A stretch of 64,000 bases of DNA from Thiomicrorhabdus sp. Kp2 (GCF_000478585.1 NZ_ARWI01000001.1:2232001-2296000); one strand, 5' to 3'. Counted from the stretch's first letter, positions 1 through 8,536 are shown. The notes: generated by a model not told the origin, from the sequence alone. Made by a program: numbers and translations.

Positions 1-1353
1 GCTTTGGTGCGTGGTGATTTAATTAAAGAGGGTGCTAACTTTGCTCAAATTAGAGTGAATCTAGTGAATAAACATCATCGTAATGTTTCATCGCATGAGA
101 TTGTTGAACAATTTAATCTAGATTTAAATTCGTTACGCAAAACATTTCCTACGGCAAATATTAAGCTTTATGAAACACCTCCTGGGCCACCTGTAACCAC
201 TCAAATTATGGCTGAATTATATGGCCCAGATTATGAGAAGTTGCGCGAAGCTTCTATTGAAGTTGGTAAGGCATTTAATCAGGTCTATGGTTTGATTAAT
301 ATCGATGATTCGGTTACTGCAGATAACCTAAGTTACCAAATTAATATTGACCGTGAACAAGCCAATCTGTTGGGTGTTGCGCCTGCTCAGGTAGGTAAAA
401 TGTTACGTGACTATATTAATGGTTTTGAGCTTGGTTACATGCACCTTGATAATGTGCGTGAACCCGTCGATATTATTGTTCGTTTGCCACGTTCAGAAAG
501 AACAGTGGCTGAACAGATGATGTCGTTACAAGTCCAGTCACGTTCTGGAGCATCCGTTCCATTGTCTGCGGTCGCTAAAATAGAAGAGGTGTTATACGCC
601 AAACCTGTTTTAGGTCGTGATCAGCATCAGATGGTAATGATTGGTGGTGAACTACTTCAATCAAGCCCCGTTTATGCGGTATTGTCTCTTGATAAAATGT
701 TGGATGGTGTTAGGTTGCCTGAATCTGGTGTAACTTTCCATACAGCCAACTTAGGGTTTGTTCAGGCTCAACCTGATGATGTGATGAACTACACCATTTT
801 ATGGGGTGGGGAGATGCGTTTAACTTTAGATGTATTCCGTGATATGGGAAGTGCATTTATTGTGGCATTGATCTTCATTTACCTCATTTTAGTTGGTTAT
901 TATAAGTCGTTTATGATGCCTGTGATTGTAATGGGAGCTATTCCATTAACCATGATTGGGGTATTCCCAGGTCACTGGTTAACCGATCAAGCATTTACCG
1001 CGACATCCATGATAGGGGTCATCGCTTTAGCAGGGATAGTGGTTCGAAACTCATTACTATTGATTGACTTTATTCTGGAATATCGAGCCGAAGGCAAGTC
1101 TCTTAAAGATTCTGTTATTGAAGCAGGTAAGGTGCGTTTCCGTCCAATTCTGTTAACCGCTTTAGCGATTATGTTCGGTTCTATGATTATGATTACTGAT
1201 CCAGTATTTGGTGGGTTAGCAGTTTCATTAATCTTTGGTACGCTTTCATCAACCGTGTTAACGCTGTTGGTTATTCCATTGCTTTATTATATTTGGCAGT
1301 GGCATGGAGGCGTTAAACAGCAAGAAGCGTTGGAAAGAAAAGTGAATGCTTAA
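1..1353 (+). CDS. RND-family efflux transporter permease, C-terminal part (5' end outside window)
   Basis: The reading frame is already open at base 1, so this is the last ~450 residues of an inner-membrane RND pump, whose full family length is about 1000-1050. The first half is periplasmic porter/docking domain. From about residue 275 there is a run of hydrophobic helices typical of TM8-TM12, including a VIALAGIVVRNSLLLIDFI stretch and the conserved RFRPILLTALA segment. RND pumps export drugs, detergents or metals by proton antiport with a periplasmic adaptor and an outer-membrane channel. The TM4 proton-relay residues and the adaptor gene would be upstream, outside the window, so the substrate cannot be told. 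The gene ends in a lysine- and glutamate-rich cytoplasmic tail and is followed by a terminator-like hairpin. Confidence 0.9.
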   Translation, partial: ALVRGDLIKEGANFAQIRVNLVNKHHRNVSSHEIVEQFNLDLNSLRKTFPTANIKLYETPPGPPVTTQIMAELYGPDYEKLREASIEVGKAFNQVYGLINIDDSVTADNLSYQINIDREQANLLGVAPAQVGKMLRDYINGFELGYMHLDNVREPVDIIVRLPRSERTVAEQMMSLQVQSRSGASVPLSAVAKIEEVLYAKPVLGRDQHQMVMIGGELLQSSPVYAVLSLDKMLDGVRLPESGVTFHTANLGFVQAQPDDVMNYTILWGGEMRLTLDVFRDMGSAFIVALIFIYLILVGYYKSFMMPVIVMGAIPLTMIGVFPGHWLTDQAFTATSMIGVIALAGIVVRNSLLLIDFILEYRAEGKSLKDSVIEAGKVRFRPILLTALAIMFGSMIMITDPVFGGLAVSLIFGTLSSTVLTLLVIPLLYYIWQWHGGVKQQEALERKVNA

Positions 1354-1406
1354 CAGCGATAAACTAACGTATAGCTAAGCAATTCTTTACTGTTAAACGT
1401 AAAATT

Positions 1407-1443
1407 AAGGCCGGGTTACATCATGTTTCCTGGTTTTTTTTAT
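1407..1443 (+). terminator. Probable intrinsic terminator after the RND gene
   Basis: AAGGCCGGG (1407-1415) can pair with CCTGG plus following T residues (1429-1437), using several G-U pairs, around a 13-base loop; a run of eight or more T follows. It lies about 55 bases after the stop codon. The wobble pairs make it only moderately strong. Confidence 0.5.
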
Positions 1444-1463
1444 GTTTGAACGATATTAAGAAG

Positions 1464-1479
1464 TTACCAGGCCTGGTAA
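1464..1479. repeat. Dispersed palindrome TTACCAGGCCTGGTAA, exact copy
   Basis: An exact 16-base palindrome in the intergenic gap, 110 bases after the RND stop codon and 20 bases after the terminator T-run. It has no loop and no T-tract of its own. It belongs to the family described in the findings. Confidence 0.95.
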
Positions 1480-1509
1480 GTTGAGATTATTTGTGTCAAT
1501 TAAATGAAT

Positions 1510-1548
1510 ATTGTTTTCTTTTGAAGAGAACAATTAAACAGGTATACT
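1510..1548 (+). promoter_or_regulatory. Promoter and overlapping dyad upstream of the GlcG/HbpS-like gene
   Basis: A -35-like TTGAAG (1521-1526) and a -10-like TATACT (1543-1548) are 16 bases apart. The -35 is embedded in an inverted repeat, ATTGTTTTCT (1510-1519) and AGAGAACAAT (1525-1534), which match at nine of ten positions. This placement would suit a repressor or activator operator. The regulator is unknown. Confidence 0.45.
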
Positions 1549-1592
1549 CCTAATTCGAATGCTTTTTATACAACGAACAGAGGAGGTGAAAA

Positions 1593-2090
1593 ATGAAAAA
1601 AATAACGAAAGCACTTATGGTTGCAGGTTTAACGTTAACGGCGGCTTTGCCAGTACATGCTGAAGAGCCAATGACCGTAAATGTGGCACGTATTACAGCA
1701 GATACGGCTAATACGATTGCTGTAAATGCCATTAAAGCTTGTCGAGAAAAAGGTATTCCTATCAGTGTTACAGTTGTGGACAGAAATGGAATTGTTCAAG
1801 TACAGATGCGTGACACCATTGCGCCACCAGTTTCATTAAATATCAGTCAGAAAAAAGCCTACACATCGGTGATGTTTAATGTCAAAGGCTCACAATTAGA
1901 AGGTCGTGCTAAAGGTCCTTTACCAACGCTTGGTGAAGGTTTAGCGTTTATGGCAGGTTCTACTCCAATTACAGCGGGTGGTAAACTGTATGGGGCAATC
2001 GGTGTTAGCGGTGCTCCAGATGGTAAAGATGATGAAGCTTGTGCAGTTGCTGGTTTAAAGTCGGTATCTGACGATCTTGAAATGCAATAA
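1593..2090 (+). CDS. Periplasmic GlcG/HbpS (DUF336) family heme-binding-like protein
   Basis: A 165-residue protein. The first ~23 residues are a clear Sec signal peptide (basic start, hydrophobic core, cleavage near VHA-EE), so the mature protein should be periplasmic. The rest is one DUF336 domain with the usual VVDRNGIVQVQMRD strand and a glycine-rich end (GGKLYGAIGVSG). Members of this family are related to the heme-binding extracellular HbpS of Streptomyces and to GlcG of glycolate operons; the exact role is usually unknown. The start is fixed by a near-perfect Shine-Dalgarno sequence, AGGAGGTG at 1581-1588. It stands alone between the RND gene and tRNA-Ser, with its own promoter-like region containing a dyad. 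Confidence 0.85.
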   Translation: MKKITKALMVAGLTLTAALPVHAEEPMTVNVARITADTANTIAVNAIKACREKGIPISVTVVDRNGIVQVQMRDTIAPPVSLNISQKKAYTSVMFNVKGSQLEGRAKGPLPTLGEGLAFMAGSTPITAGGKLYGAIGVSGAPDGKDDEACAVAGLKSVSDDLEMQ

Positions 2091-2149
2091 AGTCGATTTT
2101 TCGAATTTTAGTTGTTTCAAACTTATTCTGGTTTGAATCGGTTGTCTCC

Positions 2150-2178
2150 TAGACAAGGCTGGATATACCAAGTATAAT
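2150..2178 (+). promoter_or_regulatory. Promoter of the tRNA-Ser / tRNA-Gly / 4.5S RNA unit
   Basis: TAGACA (2150-2155) and a perfect TATAAT (2173-2178) are separated by 17 bases, with the tRNA 5' end 14 bases after the -10. TTGTCT-CCT-AGACAA around the -35 also forms a small inverted repeat. Spacing and position make this a good sigma-70 promoter. Confidence 0.7.
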
Positions 2179-2192
2179 TCGCCACTTGTTTA

Positions 2193-2282
2193 GGAGAGCT
2201 GGCTGAGAGGCTGAAGGCGCACGCCTGGAAAGTGTGTATAGGGTTAAACCTATCGAGGGTTCGAATCCCTCGCTCTCCGCCA
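2193..2282 (+). tRNA. tRNA-Ser (GGA)
   Basis: Acceptor stem GGAGAGC pairs with GCTCTCC, followed by G73 and an encoded CCA. The anticodon loop is CCTGGAA with anticodon GGA. A long variable arm (GTATAGGGTTAAACCTAT) marks a class II serine tRNA, and the T loop is GTTCGAATC. Only two bases separate it from the next tRNA. Confidence 0.95.
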
Positions 2283-2284
2283 AA

Positions 2285-2359
2285 GCGGGTATCGTATATT
2301 GGCTATTACCTCGGCCTTCCAAGCCGATGAGAGGAGTTCGATTCTCCTTACCCGCTCCA
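2285..2359 (+). tRNA. tRNA-Gly (TCC)
   Basis: Acceptor GCGGGTA pairs with TACCCGC, then T73 and encoded CCA. The anticodon stem-loop TCGGC-CTTCCAA-GCCGA gives anticodon TCC. The T loop is GTTCGATTC. It is co-transcribed with tRNA-Ser and probably with the 4.5S RNA just downstream. Confidence 0.95.
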
Positions 2360-2363
2360 TATT

Positions 2364-2485
2364 ATGGTGACTCTATTCGTCCCCTCGCGACGCTAAGTTG
2401 GGAACTCCGCCAGGTCCGGAAGGAAGCAACGGTACCTTCTGATGCGTGCGCCGAGGTAAGGCGGGTAGGGTTGCCACCCATTTCT
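2364..2485 (+). ncRNA. ffs: Signal recognition particle 4.5S RNA
   Basis: The conserved domain IV core, CAGGTCCGGAAGGAAGCA (2411-2428), is the Ffh-binding loop with the GGAA tetraloop and the asymmetric internal loop. Flanking arms (GGGAACTCCGC... and ...GCGGGTAGGG) close the long hairpin, and the ends ATGGTG / CCACCCAT pair. A T-rich stretch follows. With Ffh it targets inner-membrane proteins to the translocon. The ends are approximate. It lies directly behind tRNA-Gly and upstream of dnaX. Confidence 0.92.
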
Positions 2486-2798
2486 TTTTCTATGTATTCC
2501 TGTCTATTTGTGTATTCTTGATTTCATAAGTTAATGACTTTGTTTTTTTGTGATTACTCATTTTATTGGAAATGTTGGCTCTTTGATTCAAATCTATCCA
2601 GTGTATGCAAAGCATTGTTATCCACAGGTTTTACCACACCCCGCAAGGGGGTATAAAGGCCAGGTAATATGAATTATTAAGTTTAAATAGTTCTGAATTT
2701 GAACTTGAATCACGTTAAAATAAATCCTAATTTTTTCTTGAGACATGTGTGCAGCAAGTAGGCAAAAGTCTCTTCTTATTAAGAGTTGTTACCCTCGT
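2486..2798 (+). promoter_or_regulatory. dnaX upstream region with DnaA box and CCCC-GCAA-GGGG hairpin
   Basis: This gene-free 313-base stretch holds an exact DnaA box TTATCCACA (2618-2626), then a stable hairpin with a GCAA tetraloop (ACCCC 2638-2642 and GGGGGT 2647-2652). TTGAAC and TTAAAAT-like elements lie near 2700-2722, about 80 bases before dnaX. I see no further gene in it. The DnaA box could tie dnaX expression to replication initiation, but a single box can occur by chance. Confidence 0.4.
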
Positions 2799-5147
2799 AT
2801 GAGTTATACCGTTTTAGCAAGAAAGTGGCGTCCTAAAAGCTTTTCAGAGTTGGTAGGTCAGTCACATGTAATGCAGGCATTATCGAATGCGTTGGATCAA
2901 CAGCGACTTCATCACGCTTATCTTTTTACTGGGACTCGTGGTGTTGGTAAAACAACGATTGCACGAATTTTTGCTAAAGCATTAAATTGTCAGGAAGGTA
3001 TTTCTTCACAGCCTTGCGGCGTTTGCGAAACTTGTCGCTCAATTGATGAAGGCCGTTTTATTGATTTAATTGAAGTGGATGCCGCCTCTAAAACCAAGGT
3101 AGATGATACCCGAGAAATTTTAGATAACGTACAGTTTGCGCCGACTCAAGGTCGATATAAAGTCTATCTAATCGATGAAGTGCACATGCTTTCTAAAAGC
3201 AGCTTTAATGCTCTGCTTAAAACCCTTGAAGAGCCACCTGAGCATGTTAAATTTTTATTAGCTACAACAGATCCGCATAAATTACCCATTACCGTTTTGT
3301 CGCGGTGTTTACAGTTTAATTTAATGCGCCTGACGCAACCGCAAATACAAAACCATTTAGCCTATATTCTTACGCAAGAAAATATTCCTTTTGAAGATAG
3401 CGCTTTAGCCTTAATTGCCAAAAGTGCCGATGGTTCAGCACGAGACAGTTTAAGTCTGCTTGATCAGGCAATCGCTTATGGTGCTGGGCAGGTGATGTTT
3501 GAACCTGTGCAAACGATGCTTGGATTAGTTGATCAACAGTTTGGTGTGGCTATTTTAAGTGCCTTGGCTGAGGAAGATTCACAGCAGGTTAAAAACACCA
3601 TACAGCAATTGGCTACTATGGGCGTGGATTACCAAGCTTTGCTTGCACAATTAATAGAAAGTTTGCATGCCATTTCTTATGTTCAAGTGTTTGGCGATAA
3701 TGAAACAACTACTTTACTGCCTGCTGAAATCGTCCAGAATTTTGCGCAGAGCTTTGCACCAGAAAGAGTGCAATTGTTGTACCAAATCGCGTTATTAACA
3801 AAGCAAGATATGCAGCTAGCGCCAGATATTCGTATTGGATTTGAAATGGCATTAATGAGAATGCTGGCTTTTGTTCCTGCTCAGTCTGTTAATAGCGAAA
3901 GCCTACAAGGCACTCAAGGTGCTGTTGTGAATCGTGTAGCCAAACAAACTGAGAGTGACGCTGGTTCAGCTGTTTCACAAAATAATCCATTGGATGCTTT
4001 AGCGGGCTTGGCGACAGCAAGATCATTGGTGGGAAAAAAAAAGCCTGAAATAACAGAAAATAGTCCTATTGAATCAAATGCTGAGAATTTAACAGTCATT
4101 GCAGGGGGCGATAATCAGCAAACTTGTTCAGAATCGGAAGAGGCAATTGAACAGTCAAATCCAATTCAAGTAACAAACAGAATTACTGAACCTGAAAAAC
4201 ACTATTCTGAAGATTTAAATTTAAATCAAGATGCGCCTTCACCGCAACCACAAGCTTCTGCCGATCAAAACCAACAACCAATCAGTGAAATGCCAACGCA
4301 TACTGACCATTTAGCTCAAATCAGAGAACGGCTCAAGCAGCCTTTGGGCAAAGCGGGTGTCACTGTTAAACCTGTTGAGCCAACTGAAGTTCCTGAGGAG
4401 AGTGTAACAACGGCTTTAAGTCATATGTTAGACCATGTTCAGGATCAAGTAGAGAGCTTGCCTGTTTCTGAACCAGGCTTGCAAGAAAGCTTTAATGAGT
4501 CCGTTGATTTATCGATGTTTGAAGCGCAGGAGGCTTCGCAATCTTCTTTAAACCATCAAGATTATGCATCCAATGAGATGAATGCTATTGAAGACGCTCC
4601 GCCTTGGATATTGGAGGACTCTCAAACTTATGCTGAAGATACAGCAGAAAAAATCCAAGAGCATAACCAAGAACACATCCAAGAATCTTTAGTGCAATCA
4701 AACAGCATGGAAAATAACGCCGTTCAAGTTGCAGAAAGTGAGGAACGGCCAAGTTTTGAAGCATCAGATGATTTACTTGCTGATTGGATTAAGCTTATTG
4801 AGCGTTTAGATTTAAAAGGGATGGCGGCAGATTTAGCGCGTAATAGTGTTTTAGTAGAGCTATCTGAGAGACGTTTGGCAATCAGTATAGATCCTGAACA
4901 ACACTATGCTAAACCTGAAATGTATCTAGAGCAAATTGCACAAGCGGCTAAGTCGCTATTAGGGGCAGATGTTGAACTTGATTTGGTTGAGGCCGATAGC
5001 TTCTTTACGCCAGTTAAGTACGATGCACAGCAAGAATCTAATAAAATGGCAGCGGCTGAAAACTCAATTAATACGGATAGTGTCGTGCAACAGTTGGTTT
5101 CAACTTTGGGAATGGATATTATCCCAGGTAGTATTAAGCCAATCTAA
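2799..5147 (+). CDS. dnaX: DNA polymerase III subunits tau and gamma
   Basis: The clamp-loader ATPase of the replisome. From the start at 2799 the protein begins MSYTVLARKWRP, the family's standard opening; the frame extends 18 codons further up to 2745 but those lack conservation. Seen: Walker A GTRGVGKT (residues 45-52), four zinc cysteines (64, 73, 76, 79), Walker B with DEVH (126-129) and the SRC sensor. Domain III ends near residue 370. It is followed by a ~300-residue acidic, Gln/Ser-rich linker and a C-terminal tau domain that in E. coli binds the polymerase alpha subunit and DnaB. At 782 residues tau is longer than the E. coli 643. A slippery run at 4034 would give a 416-residue gamma. 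It leads the usual dnaX-ybaB-recR unit. Confidence 0.97.
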   Translation: MSYTVLARKWRPKSFSELVGQSHVMQALSNALDQQRLHHAYLFTGTRGVGKTTIARIFAKALNCQEGISSQPCGVCETCRSIDEGRFIDLIEVDAASKTKVDDTREILDNVQFAPTQGRYKVYLIDEVHMLSKSSFNALLKTLEEPPEHVKFLLATTDPHKLPITVLSRCLQFNLMRLTQPQIQNHLAYILTQENIPFEDSALALIAKSADGSARDSLSLLDQAIAYGAGQVMFEPVQTMLGLVDQQFGVAILSALAEEDSQQVKNTIQQLATMGVDYQALLAQLIESLHAISYVQVFGDNETTTLLPAEIVQNFAQSFAPERVQLLYQIALLTKQDMQLAPDIRIGFEMALMRMLAFVPAQSVNSESLQGTQGAVVNRVAKQTESDAGSAVSQNNPLDALAGLATARSLVGKKKPEITENSPIESNAENLTVIAGGDNQQTCSESEEAIEQSNPIQVTNRITEPEKHYSEDLNLNQDAPSPQPQASADQNQQPISEMPTHTDHLAQIRERLKQPLGKAGVTVKPVEPTEVPEESVTTALSHMLDHVQDQVESLPVSEPGLQESFNESVDLSMFEAQEASQSSLNHQDYASNEMNAIEDAPPWILEDSQTYAEDTAEKIQEHNQEHIQESLVQSNSMENNAVQVAESEERPSFEASDDLLADWIKLIERLDLKGMAADLARNSVLVELSERRLAISIDPEQHYAKPEMYLEQIAQAAKSLLGADVELDLVEADSFFTPVKYDAQQESNKMAAAENSINTDSVVQQLVSTLGMDIIPGSIKPI
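4034..4048 (+). other. dnaX -1 frameshift (or transcriptional slippage) site producing gamma
   Basis: Nine A residues followed by G (4034-4043) are read GGA AAA AAA AAG in the tau frame. A one-base backward slip makes the next codons GCC TGA (4043-4048), ending the protein right after the lysines at about 416 residues, close to E. coli gamma (431). A GGTGGG purine block just upstream could act as a stimulatory Shine-Dalgarno-like site. No strong downstream stem-loop is obvious. Confidence 0.75.
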
Positions 5148-5195
5148 GTGATAAGAAATTAAATAACACAATCATTGAAATAAAAGGAAAACAGT

Positions 5196-5525
5196 ATGTT
5201 TGGCGGAAAAGGTGGCCTAGGTAATTTAATGAAGCAAGCGCAAGATATGCAAAAAAATATGCAAGCTGCGCAAGATGAAATTGCAAAAATGGAAATCAAT
5301 GCTGAAGCTGGCGGTGGCATGGTTAAGGTTGTGATGACTGGTAAGCATGAGCTGGTTAAAGTTGAGATTGACGATTCATTAATGGATGATAAAGAGATGT
5401 TGGAAGACCTATTTGCCGCAGCAGTCAACAGTGCTTCTCGTAAAGTAGAAGAGGTGACTCAGGAGAAGATGGGTGGTTTAACAGCGGGGATGAATATGCC
5501 TGCTGGCATGAAAATGCCATTTTAA
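5196..5525 (+). CDS. ybaB: YbaB/EbfC nucleoid-associated protein
   Basis: A 109-residue protein of the YbaB/EbfC family, small DNA-binding dimers that coat the nucleoid. The N-terminal helix ([20 protein letters not shown]) is the coiled-coil arm of the dimer. The middle strands carry [24 protein letters not shown], and the end is Met/Gly-rich as in homologues. The start has AGGA at 5185-5188. It lies 48 bases after dnaX and 18 before recR, the order conserved across gammaproteobacteria. Confidence 0.95.
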   Translation: MFGGKGGLGNLMKQAQDMQKNMQAAQDEIAKMEINAEAGGGMVKVVMTGKHELVKVEIDDSLMDDKEMLEDLFAAAVNSASRKVEEVTQEKMGGLTAGMNMPAGMKMPF

Positions 5526-5543
5526 TTGAGTTGAGATATTGTA

Positions 5544-6137
5544 TTGCAAAGTCCATTGATTCAAGAGTTAGTTGAAGCTTTTCGGGTGTTGCCTGGGGTT
5601 GGGCCAAAGTCGGCTCAACGAATGGCTTACCACTTGTTAGAGCGCAATAAAAAAGGTGGCGTTCAGCTGGCGAAAACATTAGCCAAAGCGGTTGATGAAA
5701 TAGGTCATTGTTCCCTTTGTCGCACTTTAACCGAGGAGGAGACTTGTTCAATCTGCCTTTCCAGTCATCGAGCAACGGGTGAATTGTGCATTGTTGAGTC
5801 TCCTTCTGATGTTTCGGTGATAGAGCAATCAGGCATTTTTCAAGGCCAGTATTTTGTATTGATGGGGCATTTATCTCCGATTGATGGTATTGGTCCACAG
5901 CAAATTGGCTTGGATTTATTACAAAAACGTCTGGAAGATGGCGCAGTTACTGAGCTTATTCTTGCCACAAACCCAACGGTAGAGGGTGAAGCTACTGCAC
6001 ATTATATTCAGCAAATGGCACAGAAATTAGCTGTGACTGTTTCAAGACTGGCTCAGGGAATCCCTATGGGTGGAGAGTTGGAATATTTAGATAGTGGTAC
6101 CCTTTCACAAGCTTTTTTAGCAAGAAAAACCATCTAG
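5544..6137 (+). CDS. recR: Recombination mediator RecR
   Basis: A 197-residue protein, the normal RecR length. With RecF and RecO it loads RecA onto gapped DNA. Seen: the helix-hairpin-helix [13 protein letters not shown] near residues 16-28, the zinc finger with CSLC and CSIC, the Toprim domain beginning [13 protein letters not shown], and the Walker-B-like C-terminal region with [15 protein letters not shown]. The start codon is TTG, chosen because [13 protein letters not shown] aligns with the family N-terminus and no ATG is near. The ribosome site is weak (GAG at 5532). Translational coupling to ybaB is likely. Confidence 0.95.
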   Translation: MQSPLIQELVEAFRVLPGVGPKSAQRMAYHLLERNKKGGVQLAKTLAKAVDEIGHCSLCRTLTEEETCSICLSSHRATGELCIVESPSDVSVIEQSGIFQGQYFVLMGHLSPIDGIGPQQIGLDLLQKRLEDGAVTELILATNPTVEGEATAHYIQQMAQKLAVTVSRLAQGIPMGGELEYLDSGTLSQAFLARKTI

Positions 6138-6148
6138 TTTTTCTGTTT

Positions 6149-6164
6149 TTACCAGGCCTGGTAA
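6149..6164. repeat. Dispersed palindrome TTACCAGGCCTGGTAA, exact copy
   Basis: Exact 16-base copy starting 12 bases after the recR stop codon and 13 bases before the convergent terminator hairpin. Confidence 0.95.
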
Positions 6165-6177
6165 AGCTGGTTCAATA

Positions 6178-6208
6178 TTAAAAAGCCCGCATTTAGCGAG
6201 CTTTTTAA
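6178..6208. terminator. Bidirectional intrinsic terminator between recR and argF
   Basis: TTAAAAAGC (6178-6186) pairs perfectly with GCTTTTTAA (6200-6208), with an inner CGC/GCG pair. The stem is flanked by A on one side and T on the other, so it can end transcription from both convergent genes. Confidence 0.9.
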
Positions 6209-6230
6209 TGTCTTGAATGAAAGGCTGTTT

Positions 6231-7139
6231 TTATTTTTTAGCCATTAAAAATTCAAGCAGTGCTTTTTGAGCATGCAGTCTATTTTCTGCTTCATCCCAT
6301 ACAACCGATTCTGGATTATCCATCACCTCAGCCGAGACTTCCTCGCCTCTGTGTGCAGGTAGGCAGTGCATGAATAATGCATCTTTATTGGCTTGTTGCA
6401 TAACTTCAGAATTAACTTGATAGTCTGCAAACGCTTTTTCACGTAGTTTTTGTTCTTCTTCCTGCCCCATGCTTGCCCAAACATCCGTCACAATAAGGTC
6501 TGAGTTGGTTGCTGCATCAAGCGTGTTGCGAACAATTTCAACTCTATCGCTGTGCTCGTTTACTAGGTCCATATTAGGGTCGTAACCCTCTGGGCTTGCA
6601 ATGCGTAATTTAAAGTCATACTGTGCTGCCGCATTAATGTATGAATGGCACATGTTGTTACCATCGCCTACCCAGGTGACTGTTTTGCCTTGAATGCTAC
6701 CACGATGTTCTTGATAGGTTTGCATGTCCGCAAGTAACTGGCAAGGGTGATAATCGTCTGTTAAGGCGTTAATAATCGGTACTGAAGAGTGTTGTGCAAA
6801 GGTTTCTACAATATCGTGGCCAAAGGTACGAATCATAATACCATCTGCCATGCTCGAGATAACACGAGCACTGTCTTCAATAGGTTCACCACGTCCAAGT
6901 TGGGTGTCATTAGAAGATAGAAAAAGTGCATGTCCGCCAAATTGCGTCATGCCTGTTTCAAATGAGATACGAGTGCGTGTTGAAGATTTTTCAAAAATCA
7001 TCGCTAGAGTTTGATTTTTTAGAGGCTCGTAAATCTCTCCAGCGTGCTGCATTTTTTTGAGTTCAATGCCTCGGTGCATGATTTGTTGTAATTCTTCTGG
7101 AGATAAATCTTTTAGGGTTAAAAAGTGTCTTACAGTCAT
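6231..7139 (-). CDS. argF: Ornithine carbamoyltransferase
   Basis: Cytosolic enzyme joining carbamoyl phosphate and ornithine to citrulline in arginine synthesis. The 302-residue length is normal. Seen: the carbamoyl-phosphate loop SSTRTR (residues 52-57), HPCQ (131-134), the ornithine-binding DVWASMG (219-225) and the HCLPAHRG loop (258-265) with the catalytic cysteine. It starts four bases after argD, and the two form an argDF operon read leftwards from a leader upstream of argD. The next gene on the other side is convergent recR, separated by a shared terminator. Confidence 0.97.
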   Translation of the reverse strand: MTVRHFLTLKDLSPEELQQIMHRGIELKKMQHAGEIYEPLKNQTLAMIFEKSSTRTRISFETGMTQFGGHALFLSSNDTQLGRGEPIEDSARVISSMADGIMIRTFGHDIVETFAQHSSVPIINALTDDYHPCQLLADMQTYQEHRGSIQGKTVTWVGDGNNMCHSYINAAAQYDFKLRIASPEGYDPNMDLVNEHSDRVEIVRNTLDAATNSDLIVTDVWASMGQEEEQKLREKAFADYQVNSEVMQQANKDALFMHCLPAHRGEEVSAEVMDNPESVVWDEAENRLHAQKALLEFLMAKK

Positions 7140-7143
7140 CTTT

Positions 7144-8325
7144 CTAATCTTTCTTTTTATTTAAATAAGTTTTAATCAGCTCACTGAGTTTTTCAACAAG
7201 TAGATCCGTTTGTTCTTGGCTCATTACAAAGGTTGGCAGTAATCTTACGGTATCACCACGAGTTACGTTGATTAATAAGCCTTGCTCTAATGCAAGGCTA
7301 ACAAGCTCGCCGCAAGGTTGATTGAGCTGAATGCCAATCATGTAGCCTTTTCCGCGAATGTCGATAATACCTTCCTGACCATTTAAGGCTTCTTTAAAAC
7401 GGTTAAGTAGTGTTTGGCCTTTTTTGGCTATAGCTTCTACAAAATCGTGAACTTCAATAGTGTTAATAACTGCCAGGCCTGCTGCACAAGCTAAAGGATT
7501 GCCGCCAAAGGTTGTGCCGTGGTTGCCTGGTACAAGTACTTCTGCTGCTTTTCCATGTGCAAGACAAGCACCAATAGGAACACCGTTTCCTAGCGCTTTG
7601 GCCAAAGACATAACATCGGGTTTGATGTTATCGTGCTGAAAGGCAAACCAACGACCTGTTCGACCAATACCCGTTTGTACTTCATCAACCATGAGTAACC
7701 AGTTGTTGTTGTCGCAGATTTCTCTTAGGCTAGCTAAATAACCCGTTTTTGGAACATGCACACCACCTTCACCTTGAACGGGTTCAACTAAGATGGCTAC
7801 AATATTTTTGTTTTGAGAGTGCTGTTTAACCGCTTCAATATTGTCATAAGGTACACGGATAAAACCTTCTACTAAAGGCGCAAATCCTTCGTGTACCTTA
7901 GGGTTTCCAGTTGCTGATAAGGTGGCTAAGGTTCTGCCGTGAAAACTGTTTTCCATCACAATAATTGCAGGGTTGTCGATATTGTTTTGGTGTGCGTATT
8001 TACGGGCAATTTTAATGGCCGTTTCATTGGCTTCAGCACCTGAGTTACAAAAGAAAACTCTATCCATACCAGAGTGCTTAATCAGTTTATCCGCCAGTTT
8101 TTGCTGGTTTTCAATTTGATACAAGTTAGAGGTGTGAATAAGGTTTTGACTTTGTTCACATATCGCTTCACTAATAGTGGGATGAGCGTGACCAAGACTG
8201 CATACGGCAATGCCACTAATAGCATCAATGTAGGATTTACCTTCGGTATCTTGTAATAGCGCGCCATGACCTTTTTTAAAAGTAACAGGTAGTCTGGCAT
8301 AGGTGTTCATAATATGTTCTGACAT
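7144..8325 (-). CDS. argD: Acetylornithine aminotransferase
   Basis: PLP enzyme of arginine synthesis (N-acetylglutamate semialdehyde to N-acetylornithine); such enzymes often also serve succinyldiaminopimelate. 393 residues, class III aminotransferase. Seen: GAEANE (97-102), SFHGRT (127-132), the [11 protein letters not shown] cofactor-binding segment (214-224) and the Schiff-base lysine in LAKALGNG (Lys243). A second possible start lies five codons inside (MNTYARLP), which fits the family N-terminus equally well. First gene of argDF. The 5' leader contains a large hairpin and a short frame and may control the operon by attenuation. Confidence 0.96.
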   Translation of the reverse strand: MSEHIMNTYARLPVTFKKGHGALLQDTEGKSYIDAISGIAVCSLGHAHPTISEAICEQSQNLIHTSNLYQIENQQKLADKLIKHSGMDRVFFCNSGAEANETAIKIARKYAHQNNIDNPAIIVMENSFHGRTLATLSATGNPKVHEGFAPLVEGFIRVPYDNIEAVKQHSQNKNIVAILVEPVQGEGGVHVPKTGYLASLREICDNNNWLLMVDEVQTGIGRTGRWFAFQHDNIKPDVMSLAKALGNGVPIGACLAHGKAAEVLVPGNHGTTFGGNPLACAAGLAVINTIEVHDFVEAIAKKGQTLLNRFKEALNGQEGIIDIRGKGYMIGIQLNQPCGELVSLALEQGLLINVTRGDTVRLLPTFVMSQEQTDLLVEKLSELIKTYLNKKKD

Positions 8326-8393
8326 AGATTTATAACCATGACGTGCAAGGCACCGTCATATCGTCACTCCGTAACTAAATGAGATGAATAAAC

Positions 8394-8479
8394 AAAAAAA
8401 GCAACCTGAGAAGGGTATTTATAAAAATCCAATTTAAACAAACTGGGTGCTTATAAATACTTTCTGCAAGGTTGCTTTT
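8394..8479 (-). promoter_or_regulatory. Attenuator-like terminator hairpin in the argD leader
   Basis: Two arms of about 28 bases (8394-8423 and 8451-8479) are near-perfect inverted repeats: on the minus strand AGCAACCTTGCAGAAAG... pairs with ...CTTCTCAGGTTGCT and a TATTTATAA / TTATAAATA block. On the minus strand the stem ends in seven T residues, the pattern of an intrinsic terminator. It sits about 70 bases upstream of the argD start with no plus-strand gene to terminate, so a leader attenuator is the simplest reading. Confidence 0.6.
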
Positions 8480-8513
8480 CTGATTGTACGGCAATGGCTT
8501 TTTGGTTTGCCAT
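8451..8513 (-). CDS. Possible 20-codon leader peptide upstream of argD
   Basis: On the minus strand an ATG at 8513 opens a 20-codon frame beginning MANQKAIAVQ and ending with PCRKYL, then TAA at 8453-8451. It begins within a small AATGGC/GCCATT hairpin, and its last ten or so codons are the 5' arm of the large terminator hairpin. This is the layout of a transcription-attenuation leader, but it carries only one arginine codon (AGA) and no run of a regulated amino acid, and no strong ribosome site (GAAG about 10 bases before). It may be chance. Confidence 0.25.
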   Translation of the reverse strand: MANQKAIAVQSEKQPCRKYL

Positions 8514-8536
8514 TAAGGTACAGCTTCAAAAGAATA

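Noticed and set aside
2234-2521. A 95-codon open frame across the tRNA-Gly and 4.5S RNA region
   Set aside because: It runs through two clear RNA genes and has no protein-like features.
5425-5898. A 157-codon minus-strand frame over recR
   Set aside because: It is antisense to a well-conserved gene and shows no family features.
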